Source of the DNA: an uncultured Muribaculaceae bacterium
Lineage (GTDB): Bacteria > Bacteroidota > Bacteroidia > Bacteroidales > Muribaculaceae
DNA: 64,000 nucleotides
NCBI GenBank assembly: GCA_947632485.1
Contig: CANRPJ010000007.1
Location: 42,523 to 106,522, forward strand
Direction: 5' to 3'
Numbering within the stretch: position 1 is the stretch's first letter; every line of letters starts with the position of its first letter. The translations under genes and the position numbers were made by a program. This document shows, piece after piece, positions 56,177-64,000 of the stretch. Below the pieces are notes generated by a model. It worked only from the letters and a program-made list of their open reading frames with translations. It was not told where the DNA came from and searched no databases.

Positions 56177-57532
56177 CTATAGTAGATAATCCTTAAATAT
56201 GGAAAGAAGTGTTTCTGATTCTATGGATTTAGAATAATTAGAAATAGTTTTTGCTATATTAAAGCCTTCATCATTTATTTCATATTTCTGATTATAGAAA
56301 TTTGAAGATGTTAACTTATACAGCTCTGAATTAACTTGATTGTATTTACTTATTCTGGTATCAAGCTCTCTCAAATATCTTCTAATATTCTGAATATATT
56401 CGATTATATTATTCTTAATATATTTGATATCACTATTTAATGACTTAATATTCTCCTGTATTTCTTTTTTTTCTTTGCGCGAAGAATACCAACCACTACT
56501 TTTAGGCTCTTGTTTAGAAGCCTTATCAAAAGACCTCTCTTTTGAAATCAGACGTTCAAACTCTTTGATAATGGATATTAGTGTATCTCTAATATCACTT
56601 TTACTGGAGTCAATCTCATCTCGAAGTAAAGACCGTTGATCTTTTAATTTATCAACTTTCTTGTTCCTACTTCTTGTTGACATATCAAAAAGCCCTTTCG
56701 GTTTTATAGAATCATCTCTATCCGGTTCTTTCTCAAACCGTTGATTAAGAACTGGGAAAATTTCCCTATCACGTTTATCAGTCTTTATATCTTCTTGAAA
56801 TATTTTCTCAAAATTATCAACCCATATAGTTACATCATCTTGTATATTTTTTGTAAAATCGGCAACAAAGTCGTTTACATCATAGGAACTAATATTAATT
56901 ACCTCCTCCAGCTCATCTATAGCCTGGGCTGGATTGATTCTACGAGATTTATATAGAGTAAGGATTTTTTTAACTTTATTTCTATGGCTTAAACTTTCAA
57001 AATTTCTGCCAAGGAGCGAAGATATATCGGGCAAATCTTTATCATAATCTATATCTAAATCGCGTATTCTTTGAATATGGATTTCTTCATCATCTTCTTC
57101 ATCGTCATATGTATCGTCTTCATATACATCGTCATTATATGTATCAGCCTCATACAACTCATACTTGTCCTCATCAAAATTTATTTCTATATCTTCCTGT
57201 TCTATGTCTAATTTATTTAACTTCTTTTCTTTACTTGAACGTTTTTTCTCTTCCTTACGATCCTTAGTAGTTTGACGATCCTTTTGGACTTCTTCATTAG
57301 TTAAATGCAGATATCCATGCATGTTACTCTCGTACCACCTATTATCGCTAAGAAGAACTTGAACTCTTGAACCAGTACGGTTTTCACGAAATTCAAGCAC
57401 ACGCTTACCATTTGGAATAGTGTACTCTCTGGTCCAGTCTTTACCACTTGGCAAATGACGACTCATAATAAACGATCCGTCCTGGCTTACACAAAATTCT
57501 TCACTACTTCGAAGTTTAATGTATTGAGACAT
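56177..57532 (-). CDS. AT-rich orphan, highly charged coiled-coil protein
   Basis: I do not recognise this 451-residue protein. Residues 1-80 look beta-rich (EEFCVSQDGSFIMSRHLPSG, YTIPNGKRVLEFRE, VQVLLSDNRWYES). Residues 85-160 are extremely charged, Lys/Glu first and then Asp/Glu (DTYDDEEDDEE). The remaining part is helical with long heptad-like stretches (KKVDKLKDQRSLLRDEI, KKEIQENIKSLNSDIKYI). No signal peptide, membrane helix or enzyme motif is visible. The gene is far more AT-rich than its neighbours and uses AT-ending codons, which suggests transfer from another source. It has its own terminator; no neat promoter was found. Confidence 0.72.
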   Translation of the reverse strand: MSQYIKLRSSEEFCVSQDGSFIMSRHLPSGKDWTREYTIPNGKRVLEFRENRTGSRVQVLLSDNRWYESNMHGYLHLTNEEVQKDRQTTKDRKEEKKRSSKEKKLNKLDIEQEDIEINFDEDKYELYEADTYNDDVYEDDTYDDEEDDEEIHIQRIRDLDIDYDKDLPDISSLLGRNFESLSHRNKVKKILTLYKSRRINPAQAIDELEEVINISSYDVNDFVADFTKNIQDDVTIWVDNFEKIFQEDIKTDKRDREIFPVLNQRFEKEPDRDDSIKPKGLFDMSTRSRNKKVDKLKDQRSLLRDEIDSSKSDIRDTLISIIKEFERLISKERSFDKASKQEPKSSGWYSSRKEKKEIQENIKSLNSDIKYIKNNIIEYIQNIRRYLRELDTRISKYNQVNSELYKLTSSNFYNQKYEINDEGFNIAKTISNYSKSIESETLLSIFKDYLL

Positions 57533-57655
57533 ATAATTATAATTAATAATTTAAACTATATTTTGTTTACATTTATATTTCTTTATACTTTTTATATTCA
57601 AATAATCATTTTATTTAAATATTTTTTGAGAATGACACCTATTCTCATTATTATT
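57533..57655. other. AT-rich spacer
   Basis: Almost entirely A and T, between the RNA terminator and the orphan gene. It presumably carries the promoter and leader of the orphan, but no TAnnTTTG box is recognised. Confidence 0.4.
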
Positions 57656-57957
57656 AAAAAAGCGTGGTGCCGATACTCGTTGCTCGCTCCACTCTTCGAG
57701 GCCTTCGCATTGCCTTTCTCTGTAAAACGAGCAACGTAGAAGCCCACGCGTATATGCTTAACCCAAATGGCCTCAGACGCCTCTCGGAGTCTTGGCCATC
57801 GGATATGGGTATCACATATCCATGAACATCTACCATTGCCTCACTCTGACAGAGAATTTGGAAGTTGCGAAGTTCCGAAGAGTCAGAATAAAGCGTCAAG
57901 TAAACGCCTTCTATGTCTTGCAGGAAGTTTCATCATTTCCGAATCGCCTTCCTGCAT
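57656..57957 (-). ncRNA. Structured non-coding RNA of about 300 nt
   Basis: A complete transcription unit on the minus strand: promoter at 57990-57960, then a chain of stems, then a T-run. Stems (plus-strand coordinates): GCAGGAAG/CTTCCTGC 57920-57927 with 57948-57955; 891-896 with 904-910 (offset 57000) with a bulge; 57846-57850 with 57882-57886 enclosing 57860-57863 with 57873-57876; GGATATG/CATATCC 57801-57807 with 57815-57821; 57769-57797 folding on itself (GGCC, AGAC/GTCT); and the terminal stem 57662-57667 with 57744-57749 plus 57678-57686 with 57728-57736, followed by six T. The first stem starts at the predicted +1. Reading frames here (for example 24 codons from 57957, 81 from 57899) are probably chance. 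It is richer in G+C than its AT-rich surroundings, as structured RNAs are. It matches no RNA I can name with confidence. Confidence 0.72.
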
Positions 57958-57959
57958 CG

Positions 57960-57990
57960 CAAAATTATGGAATTATTTGTTGCAAACAAA
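57960..57990 (-). promoter_or_regulatory. Promoter of the structured RNA
   Basis: On the minus strand TTTG (57990-57987), 19 bases, TAATTTTG (57967-57960): a full -33/-7 match. The predicted start at about 57955 coincides with the first stem of the RNA. Confidence 0.78.
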
Positions 57991-58180
57991 ACAATTTCCA
58001 TAAAAATTGCACTCTTAGATTACAGAATCTATAATCTATCATGGACTTCTATTTAACAAAATATAGATTTCCCATCAAATTTCGTTTATGACTTTTCGTT
58101 TTTTCTCAGATTAAACATATAATAAGCCATTTCTACATTGGTCACTGTTTTTTACAGACCTCTGTTATAAAAATCTTCGC
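57991..58180. other. AT-rich intergenic stretch before hisS
   Basis: No gene seen. It holds a small dyad CTGT/ACAG near 58145-58157 and leads to the hisS promoter box. Confidence 0.4.
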
Positions 58181-58188
58181 TATCTTTG
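58181..58188 (+). promoter_or_regulatory. -7 box of hisS
   Basis: TATCTTTG, a perfect TAnnTTTG, 17 bases before the ATG at 58206. No clear TTG 19-20 bases upstream. Confidence 0.6.
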
Positions 58189-58205
58189 TAATCGGAAATA
58201 TTGAA

Positions 58206-59582
58206 ATGAAAATGGCACAGAAACCCTCGATACCTAAAGGCACCCGCGACTTCGGACCGGAACAGATGGCCCGGCGCAACTATTTGTTTTCCACCCTCCG
58301 CGAAGCCTTCCGTCTTTTCGGTTACTCTCAGATTGAGACGCCCGCTATGGAAACCCTCGCTACCCTGATGGGAAAATACGGCGAAGAGGGTGACCGACTG
58401 CTTTTCAAGATATTGAATTCTGGTGATTTCCGCGAACCGCTCTCCGAAGGTATCGCAAAGGAAAGCTCTATTCCCTCTCTTACGCGTATGATCAGCGAAA
58501 AAGGTCTGCGCTACGATCTTACGGTGCCCTTCGCCCGCTTCGTGGTGCAGCACCGCGCAGAGCTTACGATGCCTTTCAAGCGCTTTCAGATGCAGCCGGT
58601 GTGGCGTGCCGACAGGCCGCAGAAAGGCCGCTACCGTGAGTTCTGGCAGTGCGATGCCGATGTGGTTGGTTCTACCTCGCTGCTCAATGAGGTGGAGCTG
58701 CTCAGAATGGAAGACCATGTGTTTGGTAAACTGGGTATCAGGGTTGTAATCAAGCTCAACAACCGCAAAGTGCTCGGCGGCATAGCAGAAGTTACCGGTC
58801 TCTCCGATCGGCTTACGGATATCACCGTGGCTATTGATAAGATCGATAAAATAGGTATTGAAGGAGCTGAGGCTGAACTTCGGGAGAAAGGAATCTCTGA
58901 AGAAGCTTTAGCTAAACTTCGCCCGGTGTTAGGCCTGGAGGGTGACAATTCTGAAAAGCTGGATAAGCTTTCAGAAATTCTCGCGTCTTCGGAAGAGGGC
59001 ATGAAAGGAGTGGAGGAACTGCGCTTCGTAGTAAATACGTTCGATTCCGTAGGCCATAAATGCGAAGTCGAGATCGATTGCTCCCTCGCTCGCGGTCTCG
59101 ATTACTATACCGGCACCATTATTGAAGTGAAAGCTCTTGACGCCGAGATGGGTAGCATCAGCGGAGGCGGACGCTACGACAACCTTACGGGAGTGTTTGG
59201 CGCGCCTGGTCTTTCAGGAGTCGGGGTATCATTTGGAGCTGACAGAATCTATGATGTGCTCACTCAGCTTGATCTCTACCCCCAGAGTGTTGACGATGCA
59301 GTAACCGTTCTTTTCCTCAATTTTGGAGAAGCTGAAGCGCTTGAGTCGATAAAATGCGTGGCTATGCTCCAGCAGGCAGGAGTCTCAGCAGCCCTCTATC
59401 CTGACTGCGCCAAGATGAAGAAGCAGATGGGAGCCGCAAATGACCAGCGGGTGCCCTTTGTGGCCATGATCGGAGCTGACGAACTTGCTCAGGGCAAAGT
59501 CACACTCAAGGATATGGCATCAGGCGAGCAATATTCGCTTACTAAGGAAGAGCTTTTGAACCGTCTGTCACCTGCAAAATAA
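58206..59582 (+). CDS. hisS: Histidyl-tRNA synthetase
   Basis: HisRS charges tRNA-His. The 458-residue class II synthetase opens with [14 protein letters not shown], motif 1 region, motif 2 in [27 protein letters not shown], the histidine-specific [13 protein letters not shown] and motif 3 ([10 protein letters not shown]...[10 protein letters not shown]). The C-terminal anticodon-binding domain follows. The ATG at 58206 or the one at 58212 (MAQKPS) may be used. The DUF3843-like gene follows after seven bases. Confidence 0.95.
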   Translation: MKMAQKPSIPKGTRDFGPEQMARRNYLFSTLREAFRLFGYSQIETPAMETLATLMGKYGEEGDRLLFKILNSGDFREPLSEGIAKESSIPSLTRMISEKGLRYDLTVPFARFVVQHRAELTMPFKRFQMQPVWRADRPQKGRYREFWQCDADVVGSTSLLNEVELLRMEDHVFGKLGIRVVIKLNNRKVLGGIAEVTGLSDRLTDITVAIDKIDKIGIEGAEAELREKGISEEALAKLRPVLGLEGDNSEKLDKLSEILASSEEGMKGVEELRFVVNTFDSVGHKCEVEIDCSLARGLDYYTGTIIEVKALDAEMGSISGGGRYDNLTGVFGAPGLSGVGVSFGADRIYDVLTQLDLYPQSVDDAVTVLFLNFGEAEALESIKCVAMLQQAGVSAALYPDCAKMKKQMGAANDQRVPFVAMIGADELAQGKVTLKDMASGEQYSLTKEELLNRLSPAK

Positions 59583-59589
59583 TCCTGCT

Positions 59590-60705
59590 ATGGAAAAAGA
59601 GCTTTTTGATACCTGGCAGCAGAGCGGCTTGATGGCAGCCTGCCCTGAAGCGGTGAGACTCCGCGCCGTGAAGTGTCTGTGCGGCTACTTCGATGATCTT
59701 GTTCAGGATCTCGGCTTGTGGCGGGTATTCATTCAGCAATGCCGCAGCATGTATAACCGCACCCTGCCCTTCATTGAAGTGGGAGAAAACTACGTGGATT
59801 TCGAGCTGAATGAAGAAGACGTGCATTTCCTGCTTTGGTATGCCGTTGCAATGGTCTATGAGCCGATGCGAGATCTTTATCCTCTCGATGAGGAGCTCAG
59901 TCGCCTTTCGCATATCCTTCACGAGGTGATGGAGCGCCATTATGATGAGGCGCAGGTGCCCAGCGAGTTTCCAATGACCCACGAGCTTGAGATGAATAAT
60001 CCCGAAGATTCGCAGAAGATTCTTGAGCTCGCCGACTGGCTGTTTCTCCGCTCATATCTTCTCACCCCGGCTTTCGCATTGAGTCTGGGGGAGATAGTCG
60101 AGGCCAGCCGCCCTGATGGAAAAGACAATGTGGAGCTTCTCCGCAAAAATATGGAAGAGGCTATGTCATCGCTCCCTACCGGCCCTCTCGCGCTTTACCT
60201 GCGCGAATGGCTCTGGCTGATGGTTGAAGGCAAACTACCCCCTATGCCAAAAAAGAAAGGCGAGACAGCGGAACACCCATATTATCAGCGCTTCATGACC
60301 AATGGAGGCACACCGGTCAAAATTTTTGCCAGCTATGAAGAGATGAATAAGTTTTTCATCGATGTGCTGGGTTGGGAACAGGGCGTGAACCATCTGGACA
60401 ATCTCCGTGGTGCTCACGACTTTGTGCTAATGGTGAATCCGGAGCGCGGTCTGCTCGTGGCGCGCGATGTGGCCAGATGCTTCAAAGCTCCTGGCAATCA
60501 ACTGTATGATCAGGATTACGCGCGAAAACACGCCTTCAATCTCCTGACCGTAAGAGGAGCTTGCCCGGCTGACTTGCTCCGTTATGCTCTCTCCCAGAAC
60601 TGGTTGCCGGATGCCGCTTTCCCCGGAACCGACGACTACGCGCTCGTGGCTGACAATGCCGACTTCATTGCGCGCTGCTATCTACAACTGTACTATCGCG
60701 ACTGA
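59590..60705 (+). CDS. DUF3843-like protein
   Basis: The 371-residue protein looks like the DUF3843 family of Bacteroidales, of unknown function: it has CLCGYFDDLVQDLGLWRVF and LLWYAVAMVYEPMRDLYP, and a C-terminal part with LDNLRGAHDFVLMVNPERGLLVARDVARC. No signal peptide or membrane helix, so cytoplasmic. It lies seven bases downstream of hisS, probably on one transcript, and its last 13 bases overlap the end of the convergent dihydroorotase gene. Confidence 0.75.
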   Translation: MEKELFDTWQQSGLMAACPEAVRLRAVKCLCGYFDDLVQDLGLWRVFIQQCRSMYNRTLPFIEVGENYVDFELNEEDVHFLLWYAVAMVYEPMRDLYPLDEELSRLSHILHEVMERHYDEAQVPSEFPMTHELEMNNPEDSQKILELADWLFLRSYLLTPAFALSLGEIVEASRPDGKDNVELLRKNMEEAMSSLPTGPLALYLREWLWLMVEGKLPPMPKKKGETAEHPYYQRFMTNGGTPVKIFASYEEMNKFFIDVLGWEQGVNHLDNLRGAHDFVLMVNPERGLLVARDVARCFKAPGNQLYDQDYARKHAFNLLTVRGACPADLLRYALSQNWLPDAAFPGTDDYALVADNADFIARCYLQLYYRD

Positions 60706-62036
60706 GAAAACTCAAGCGCACGCGCCGAGCGAGGGGCAAACAGCCCTTCGCTATAGGCCTCTGCCCCATTGAGGATCGTCTTTACCACCGAGTGGCTCAG
60801 CGTCTCTCCTTCTATCGGCGACCAGCCGCACTTTGAAAGAATCTTTTCTTTCGTCACTTTGAAAGGCTGCTCCGGATCTACTATGACCATATCGGCATAA
60901 GCTCCTTTGCGCAGAAAGCCCCTATCCCTCACTCCAAAAAGGCGAGCGGGATTCTCGCACATGAGCTCCACTACCTTCTCTTTCGTGAACACACCTTCGC
61001 GGGCAAGCTCAAGCATCGCAGGCAAGGAAAATTGCACAAACGGCCCCCCCGAGGCTGCTTTCAAAGCGCCTCCCTCTTTCTCGGAAAGCAGATGCGGGGC
61101 GTGATCAGTAGCCACCACATCTATCCGGCCATCGTTGGCAGCCTGCCGCAAGGCATCTCTGTCGGAAGCGGTCTTAACCGCCGGATTCCATTTTATCCGC
61201 GAGCCAAGGCGCTCATAGTCAGCGTCGGTAAACCACAGATGATGCACGCATGCCTCAGCCGTGATTTTTTTACTCTCAAGGTCTCCGCGCTGAAGCATTT
61301 CGGCTTCGTCAGCCGCAGAAAGATGGAGGATATGCAGGCGCGTACCGAGCCTTTCGGCGCGCTCAATAGCCCGCCGCGTCGATTTTACGCACGCCTCGCT
61401 GCTGCGGATATTCGGGTGCTCAGTTACAGGCACATCATCGCCATAACGCTCACGGGCAGCAGCTGCATTTCGCCTTATGGTCTCTTCATCTTCGCTATGG
61501 ATAGCCACCAGGCGCCCAAGCGAAAAGATCTCATCAAGAGCTTCTTCATCATCTACAAGCATATTGCCGGTAGATGCTCCAAGAAAGAGTTTCACTCCCG
61601 GAATCTTCGAATAGTCAGCCTTTTCGAGCTCAGCTATATTATCTTTGGTGGCACCTATGAAGAAGGCATAGTTGGCGTAAGAAGCCTCTGCAGCCCGCTT
61701 CATCTTATTTTCCCACGCTTCTACAGTCACGGTCTGCGGATTCGTGTTGGGCATATCCATGAAAGAGGTAACCCCACCGGCAAGGGCCGCCCGGCTCTCA
61801 GACTCCATATCAGCCTTATGGGTAAGTCCGGGATCGCGGAAATGCACCTGATCATCAATCACTCCAGGCAAAATCCATTTGCCCTTCAGATTCTCGCTCT
61901 CAGAAAAGCTGCGCAGAAGCTCTTCTGAAGGCGCACCTTCTCCCACTACTGCAATGCGATCGCCCTCCACTCCGATATAGCCGGGGAAAGAGCCGGAGCC
62001 GGTCACTACCAGCCCACCAAAATATATTTTACTCAT
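60693..62036 (-). CDS. pyrC: Dihydroorotase
   Basis: Dihydroorotase closes carbamoyl-aspartate to dihydroorotate in pyrimidine synthesis. The 447-residue amidohydrolase shows WILPGVIDDQVHFRDPGLTHK, MPNTNP, KLFLGASTGNM (the bridging lysine), AIHSEDE, LHILHLS and VVATDHAPH. The first metal motif reads QVH instead of the usual HxH. Family membership is clear, but reduced or altered metal binding is possible. Its ATG overlaps the stop of the GT2 gene (ATGA), so it is last in the run DUF2156, GT2, pyrC. Confidence 0.9.
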   Translation of the reverse strand: MSKIYFGGLVVTGSGSFPGYIGVEGDRIAVVGEGAPSEELLRSFSESENLKGKWILPGVIDDQVHFRDPGLTHKADMESESRAALAGGVTSFMDMPNTNPQTVTVEAWENKMKRAAEASYANYAFFIGATKDNIAELEKADYSKIPGVKLFLGASTGNMLVDDEEALDEIFSLGRLVAIHSEDEETIRRNAAAARERYGDDVPVTEHPNIRSSEACVKSTRRAIERAERLGTRLHILHLSAADEAEMLQRGDLESKKITAEACVHHLWFTDADYERLGSRIKWNPAVKTASDRDALRQAANDGRIDVVATDHAPHLLSEKEGGALKAASGGPFVQFSLPAMLELAREGVFTKEKVVELMCENPARLFGVRDRGFLRKGAYADMVIVDPEQPFKVTKEKILSKCGWSPIEGETLSHSVVKTILNGAEAYSEGLFAPRSARALEFSQSR

Positions 62037-62758
62037 TGTCTGCCTAACAAACTGTTAAGACGCAGTTTAACCACGCCCAATACGGCCTCACCGAAAATGC
62101 CGGAATTCATCTTGCTCGTGCCCAGAACCCGATTCACAAACACGATGGGCACTTCAACAATCTTAAAGCCCTTGCAATGCGCCTTGAATTTCATCTCAAT
62201 CTGGAAAGCATAGCCTTTGAACTCGATCTTGTCGAGATCAAGAGCCTCCAGAACGCGACGGCGATAGCATACGAATCCGGCTGTGGCATCACGTAGTTTC
62301 ATACCTGTAATCAGCCTCACATAGGCCGATGCATAGTACGACATCAGTACCCGGCCTATAGGCCAGTTGACCACATTAACTCCTGACACATAGCGCGACC
62401 CGATAGCCATATCCGCTCCTTCAGCCCGACAGGCATGAACCAGACGCGGGAGATCCTGAGGATTGTGGGAGAAATCGGCATCCATCTCCAACACATACTC
62501 ATAGCCTCTTTCGAGAGCCCATTTGAATCCGGCTATATACGCGGTTCCTAATCCGAGCTTACCGGAACGCTCCAGCAGATACACTCTGTCCGGATACGCT
62601 GCCTGACTCTGACGCACGGCAGCGGCCGTGCCATCGGGAGAACCATCATCGATCACGAGCACATCGAACCTTTCCGCCAGTTCCATGACGGCGGCAATCA
62701 TACGCGAGATATTTTCAATCTCGTTGTAGGTCGGTATGATAACAAGACTTTCAGCCAT
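62033..62758 (-). CDS. Polyprenol-phosphate mannosyltransferase-like GT2 enzyme
   Basis: The 241-residue glycosyltransferase family 2 protein resembles dolichyl/polyprenol-phosphate mannose synthases: IIPTYNEIENISRM, VIDDGSPDGT (nucleotide-sugar site), LEMDADFSHNPQDLP with the DAD motif, and IGSRYVSGVNVVNWP. It lacks extra C-terminal membrane helices, so it is the soluble, membrane-associated type. It would transfer a hexose from a nucleotide sugar to a lipid carrier. Sugar inferred. Its stop overlaps the pyrC start. Confidence 0.88.
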   Translation of the reverse strand: MAESLVIIPTYNEIENISRMIAAVMELAERFDVLVIDDGSPDGTAAAVRQSQAAYPDRVYLLERSGKLGLGTAYIAGFKWALERGYEYVLEMDADFSHNPQDLPRLVHACRAEGADMAIGSRYVSGVNVVNWPIGRVLMSYYASAYVRLITGMKLRDATAGFVCYRRRVLEALDLDKIEFKGYAFQIEMKFKAHCKGFKIVEVPIVFVNRVLGTSKMNSGIFGEAVLGVVKLRLNSLLGRQ

Positions 62759-62798
62759 AACTATCGTGACGCGAAGTTACGAAAAAAAGCCTTAATGC

Positions 62799-63704
62799 TC
62801 AGAAAATGACGTTATATTTCTTCAGAATATCTACCGGGTGATAGGATTCCTTAGCCTGACGCAATCCTTCATCGCCTGCATCGTCTTCTCTGTTCACATA
62901 TCGGAGAGCGGGGTGGAGCTCCAACATTCGCGCAGCAAAGGCCTTGTTAATCATCTCATAGCTGCCGGGGAACTCGCGGAGCGCTTTTTCTATGTGCACA
63001 AAAAGAGTATCTCCTTTCACATCGCCAACGGTCACTGCACAAGGCTTACCCTCAGCCATAAGGATAGCTCCATGCATCTCGCCAGGCGAGGTAGCAAACA
63101 TCTCAAGAATATCATTGGTCAGTTTCCTTTCCGCAATAGCTTCAGGAGTATCATCGCCTTCGGATTCGAAGAGCTTCATCACCTCACGCGCAAGATCCAA
63201 AGAGCTTGCATCGAGATCGAGAAGCTGCCAGTCGGGATAGGCGGTCATGAACTGATTCACGTGGTTGCGCTTCTTGCCCATCTTCTTTCCATGAAGAGTA
63301 GCGATCGACTCTATCTCATAAAGATAGTCGCCCCAGTGAGAAAGCTCAGTCACGGTTTTGGCACCAAGCTCCTTTAACTCTCCTACGGCATACTCCGGCA
63401 CAGCAGAAAACTCCAGTGCGATACCTTCCTCTCTGCACTGCTTCCCCAAAAGAGCAACTGCCTCAGCCATCGGCATTTTTCCAATAGGAAAAGAGAACGC
63501 GGGCTTTGTACGATCATCTTCAACACGGCCTCTTATGAAAAGAGTGTCGTCGACAATAGCATATTGATAGTCGAAATAGGACACCCACATCAAGATTCCT
63601 CCATAGGAAAAATCTGTGGTCCTTCCCTTTTCTTCGCTAAGAATCGGCCATATATCAGAGGCCATAGCCTCCGGACTTACAGGTTTGAAAATTAATCCGC
63701 TCAC
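62799..63704 (-). CDS. DUF2156-family protein
   Basis: The 301-residue protein fits the DUF2156 group, related to the lysyl-phosphatidylglycerol synthase C-terminal (GNAT-like) domain: GKKMGKKRNHVNQF, a central LFESEGDD, and the ending SYHPVDILKKYNVIF, with GSYEMINKAFA before it. No membrane helices, so only the cytoplasmic domain is present. Start is a GTG at 63704; no nearby ATG keeps the conserved N-terminus. First gene of the run with GT2 and pyrC. Substrate unknown. Confidence 0.83.
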   Translation of the reverse strand: MSGLIFKPVSPEAMASDIWPILSEEKGRTTDFSYGGILMWVSYFDYQYAIVDDTLFIRGRVEDDRTKPAFSFPIGKMPMAEAVALLGKQCREEGIALEFSAVPEYAVGELKELGAKTVTELSHWGDYLYEIESIATLHGKKMGKKRNHVNQFMTAYPDWQLLDLDASSLDLAREVMKLFESEGDDTPEAIAERKLTNDILEMFATSPGEMHGAILMAEGKPCAVTVGDVKGDTLFVHIEKALREFPGSYEMINKAFAARMLELHPALRYVNREDDAGDEGLRQAKESYHPVDILKKYNVIF

Positions 63705-63858
63705 AGTGAAATCTTTTCCTTATAAACAATTAAGGAGGGAAAAAGGTCGCAAAGCAAACAGCGTCAACTTGGTAGGTTTCTTTACATGATCTGTACATAG
63801 TTTCTAATTTTTAATGGGTTAAACTTGGAATCGGGAGGTTTTATCCTGATTTCTGATG

Positions 63859-63889
63859 CAAAGTTAAGGATAATATTTGAATTATCCAA
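63859..63889 (-). promoter_or_regulatory. Promoter of the DUF2156-GT2-pyrC run with operator-like dyad
   Basis: On the minus strand TTG (63889-63887), 20 bases, TAACTTTG (63866-63859). The spacer is almost filled by a perfect dyad GGATAAT/ATTATCC (63868-63874 and 63881-63887). The predicted leader before the GTG at 63704 is about 150 bases, and no gene or riboswitch was recognised in it. Confidence 0.65.
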
Positions 63890-63933
63890 GTTTCTTCAAA
63901 GTTTTTTTGAGAAAATTAGGGGGAAAAATAGTA

Positions 63934-63972
63934 GGAGCCCCGGAATCAGCTGTGTGCTGAAGCCGGGGCTCC
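63934..63972 (-). terminator. Intrinsic terminator of a gene beyond the right edge
   Basis: GGAGCCCCGG (63934-63943) pairs with CCGGGGCTCC (63963-63972), with an inner TCAGC/GCTGA. On the minus strand it is followed by TACTATTTTT. It therefore ends a minus-strand gene coming from the right; a TAA at 63992-63990 could be its stop codon, but the frame cannot be fixed with so few bases. Confidence 0.8.
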
Positions 63973-64000
63973 GGATTGTAAGGCGGCGATTACCTGCTCT

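Noticed and set aside
57654..57899. 81-codon minus-strand frame and a 24-codon frame starting at 57957
   Set aside because: Both lie inside the structured RNA. Stems, promoter at +1 and terminator explain the sequence better; the frames conflict with each other and lack family features. Kept as an alternative to test.

Overview
The window reads as chromosome of a Bacteroidales bacterium of moderately high G+C, possibly Muribaculaceae or a near relative. Grounds: a 2443-residue SprA-type outer-membrane protein of the type IX secretion system; a split glycine decarboxylase with gcvT, gcvH and lpd; glnS; a YicC-gmk-nadD run; and many promoters with the Bacteroidetes -7 box TAnnTTTG, some with TTTG or TTG 19-20 bases upstream. 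It is mostly housekeeping. No tRNA, rRNA, insertion sequence, integrase, CRISPR array or phage gene was seen.

Layout. 1-2.1 kb: 3' end of prmA, a long rod-shaped RNA (676-936, 6S-like), an outer-membrane barrel protein and a lipoprotein. 2.3-5.3 kb: MBL hydrolase, rsmG and glnS (minus). 5.4-7.5 kb: groES-groEL behind a -24/-12-like promoter. 7.6-11.2 kb: CaCA antiporter, rpe, DedA and flavodiiron protein (minus). 11.3-17.9 kb: DNA repair (recQ and recJ minus, uvrA plus). 18.0-20.2 kb: an AT-richer island with a WYL regulator, a small membrane protein and a deoxyinosine-glycosylase-like enzyme. 20.4-24.7 kb: carA-carB. 24.8-30.5 kb: the glycine cleavage system gcvT-gcvH-gcvPA-gcvPB-lpd (minus). 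30.7-35.2 kb: ABC permease, DUF3943 protein and htpG. 35.3-37.4 kb: glutaminase and a DUF4143 ATPase. 37.5-42.2 kb: tandem GC-rich repeats and a four-gene envelope cassette (SPFH-GYF2, four-TM protein, zinc ribbon-TM2, single-TM protein). 42.3-56 kb: phosphohexomutase, then yicC-gmk-nadD-recR-GNAT, YqgE, and ruvA-sprA. 56.2-58.2 kb: a very AT-rich orphan gene and a roughly 300-nt structured RNA with its own promoter and terminator. 58.2-63.7 kb: hisS, a DUF3843-like gene, dihydroorotase, a GT2 glycosyltransferase and a DUF2156 protein.

How the genes fit together: recQ, recJ, uvrA, recR and ruvA serve DNA repair; carAB and pyrC lie in pyrimidine synthesis; groESL and htpG are heat-shock chaperones that share a sigma-54-like promoter form. 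The least explained parts are the RNA at 57656-57957, the SPFH cassette, the WYL/glycosylase island, the AT-rich orphan, and the duplicated promoter architecture before the DUF3943 gene and htpG. All family assignments come from reading the sequence; no database search was run.
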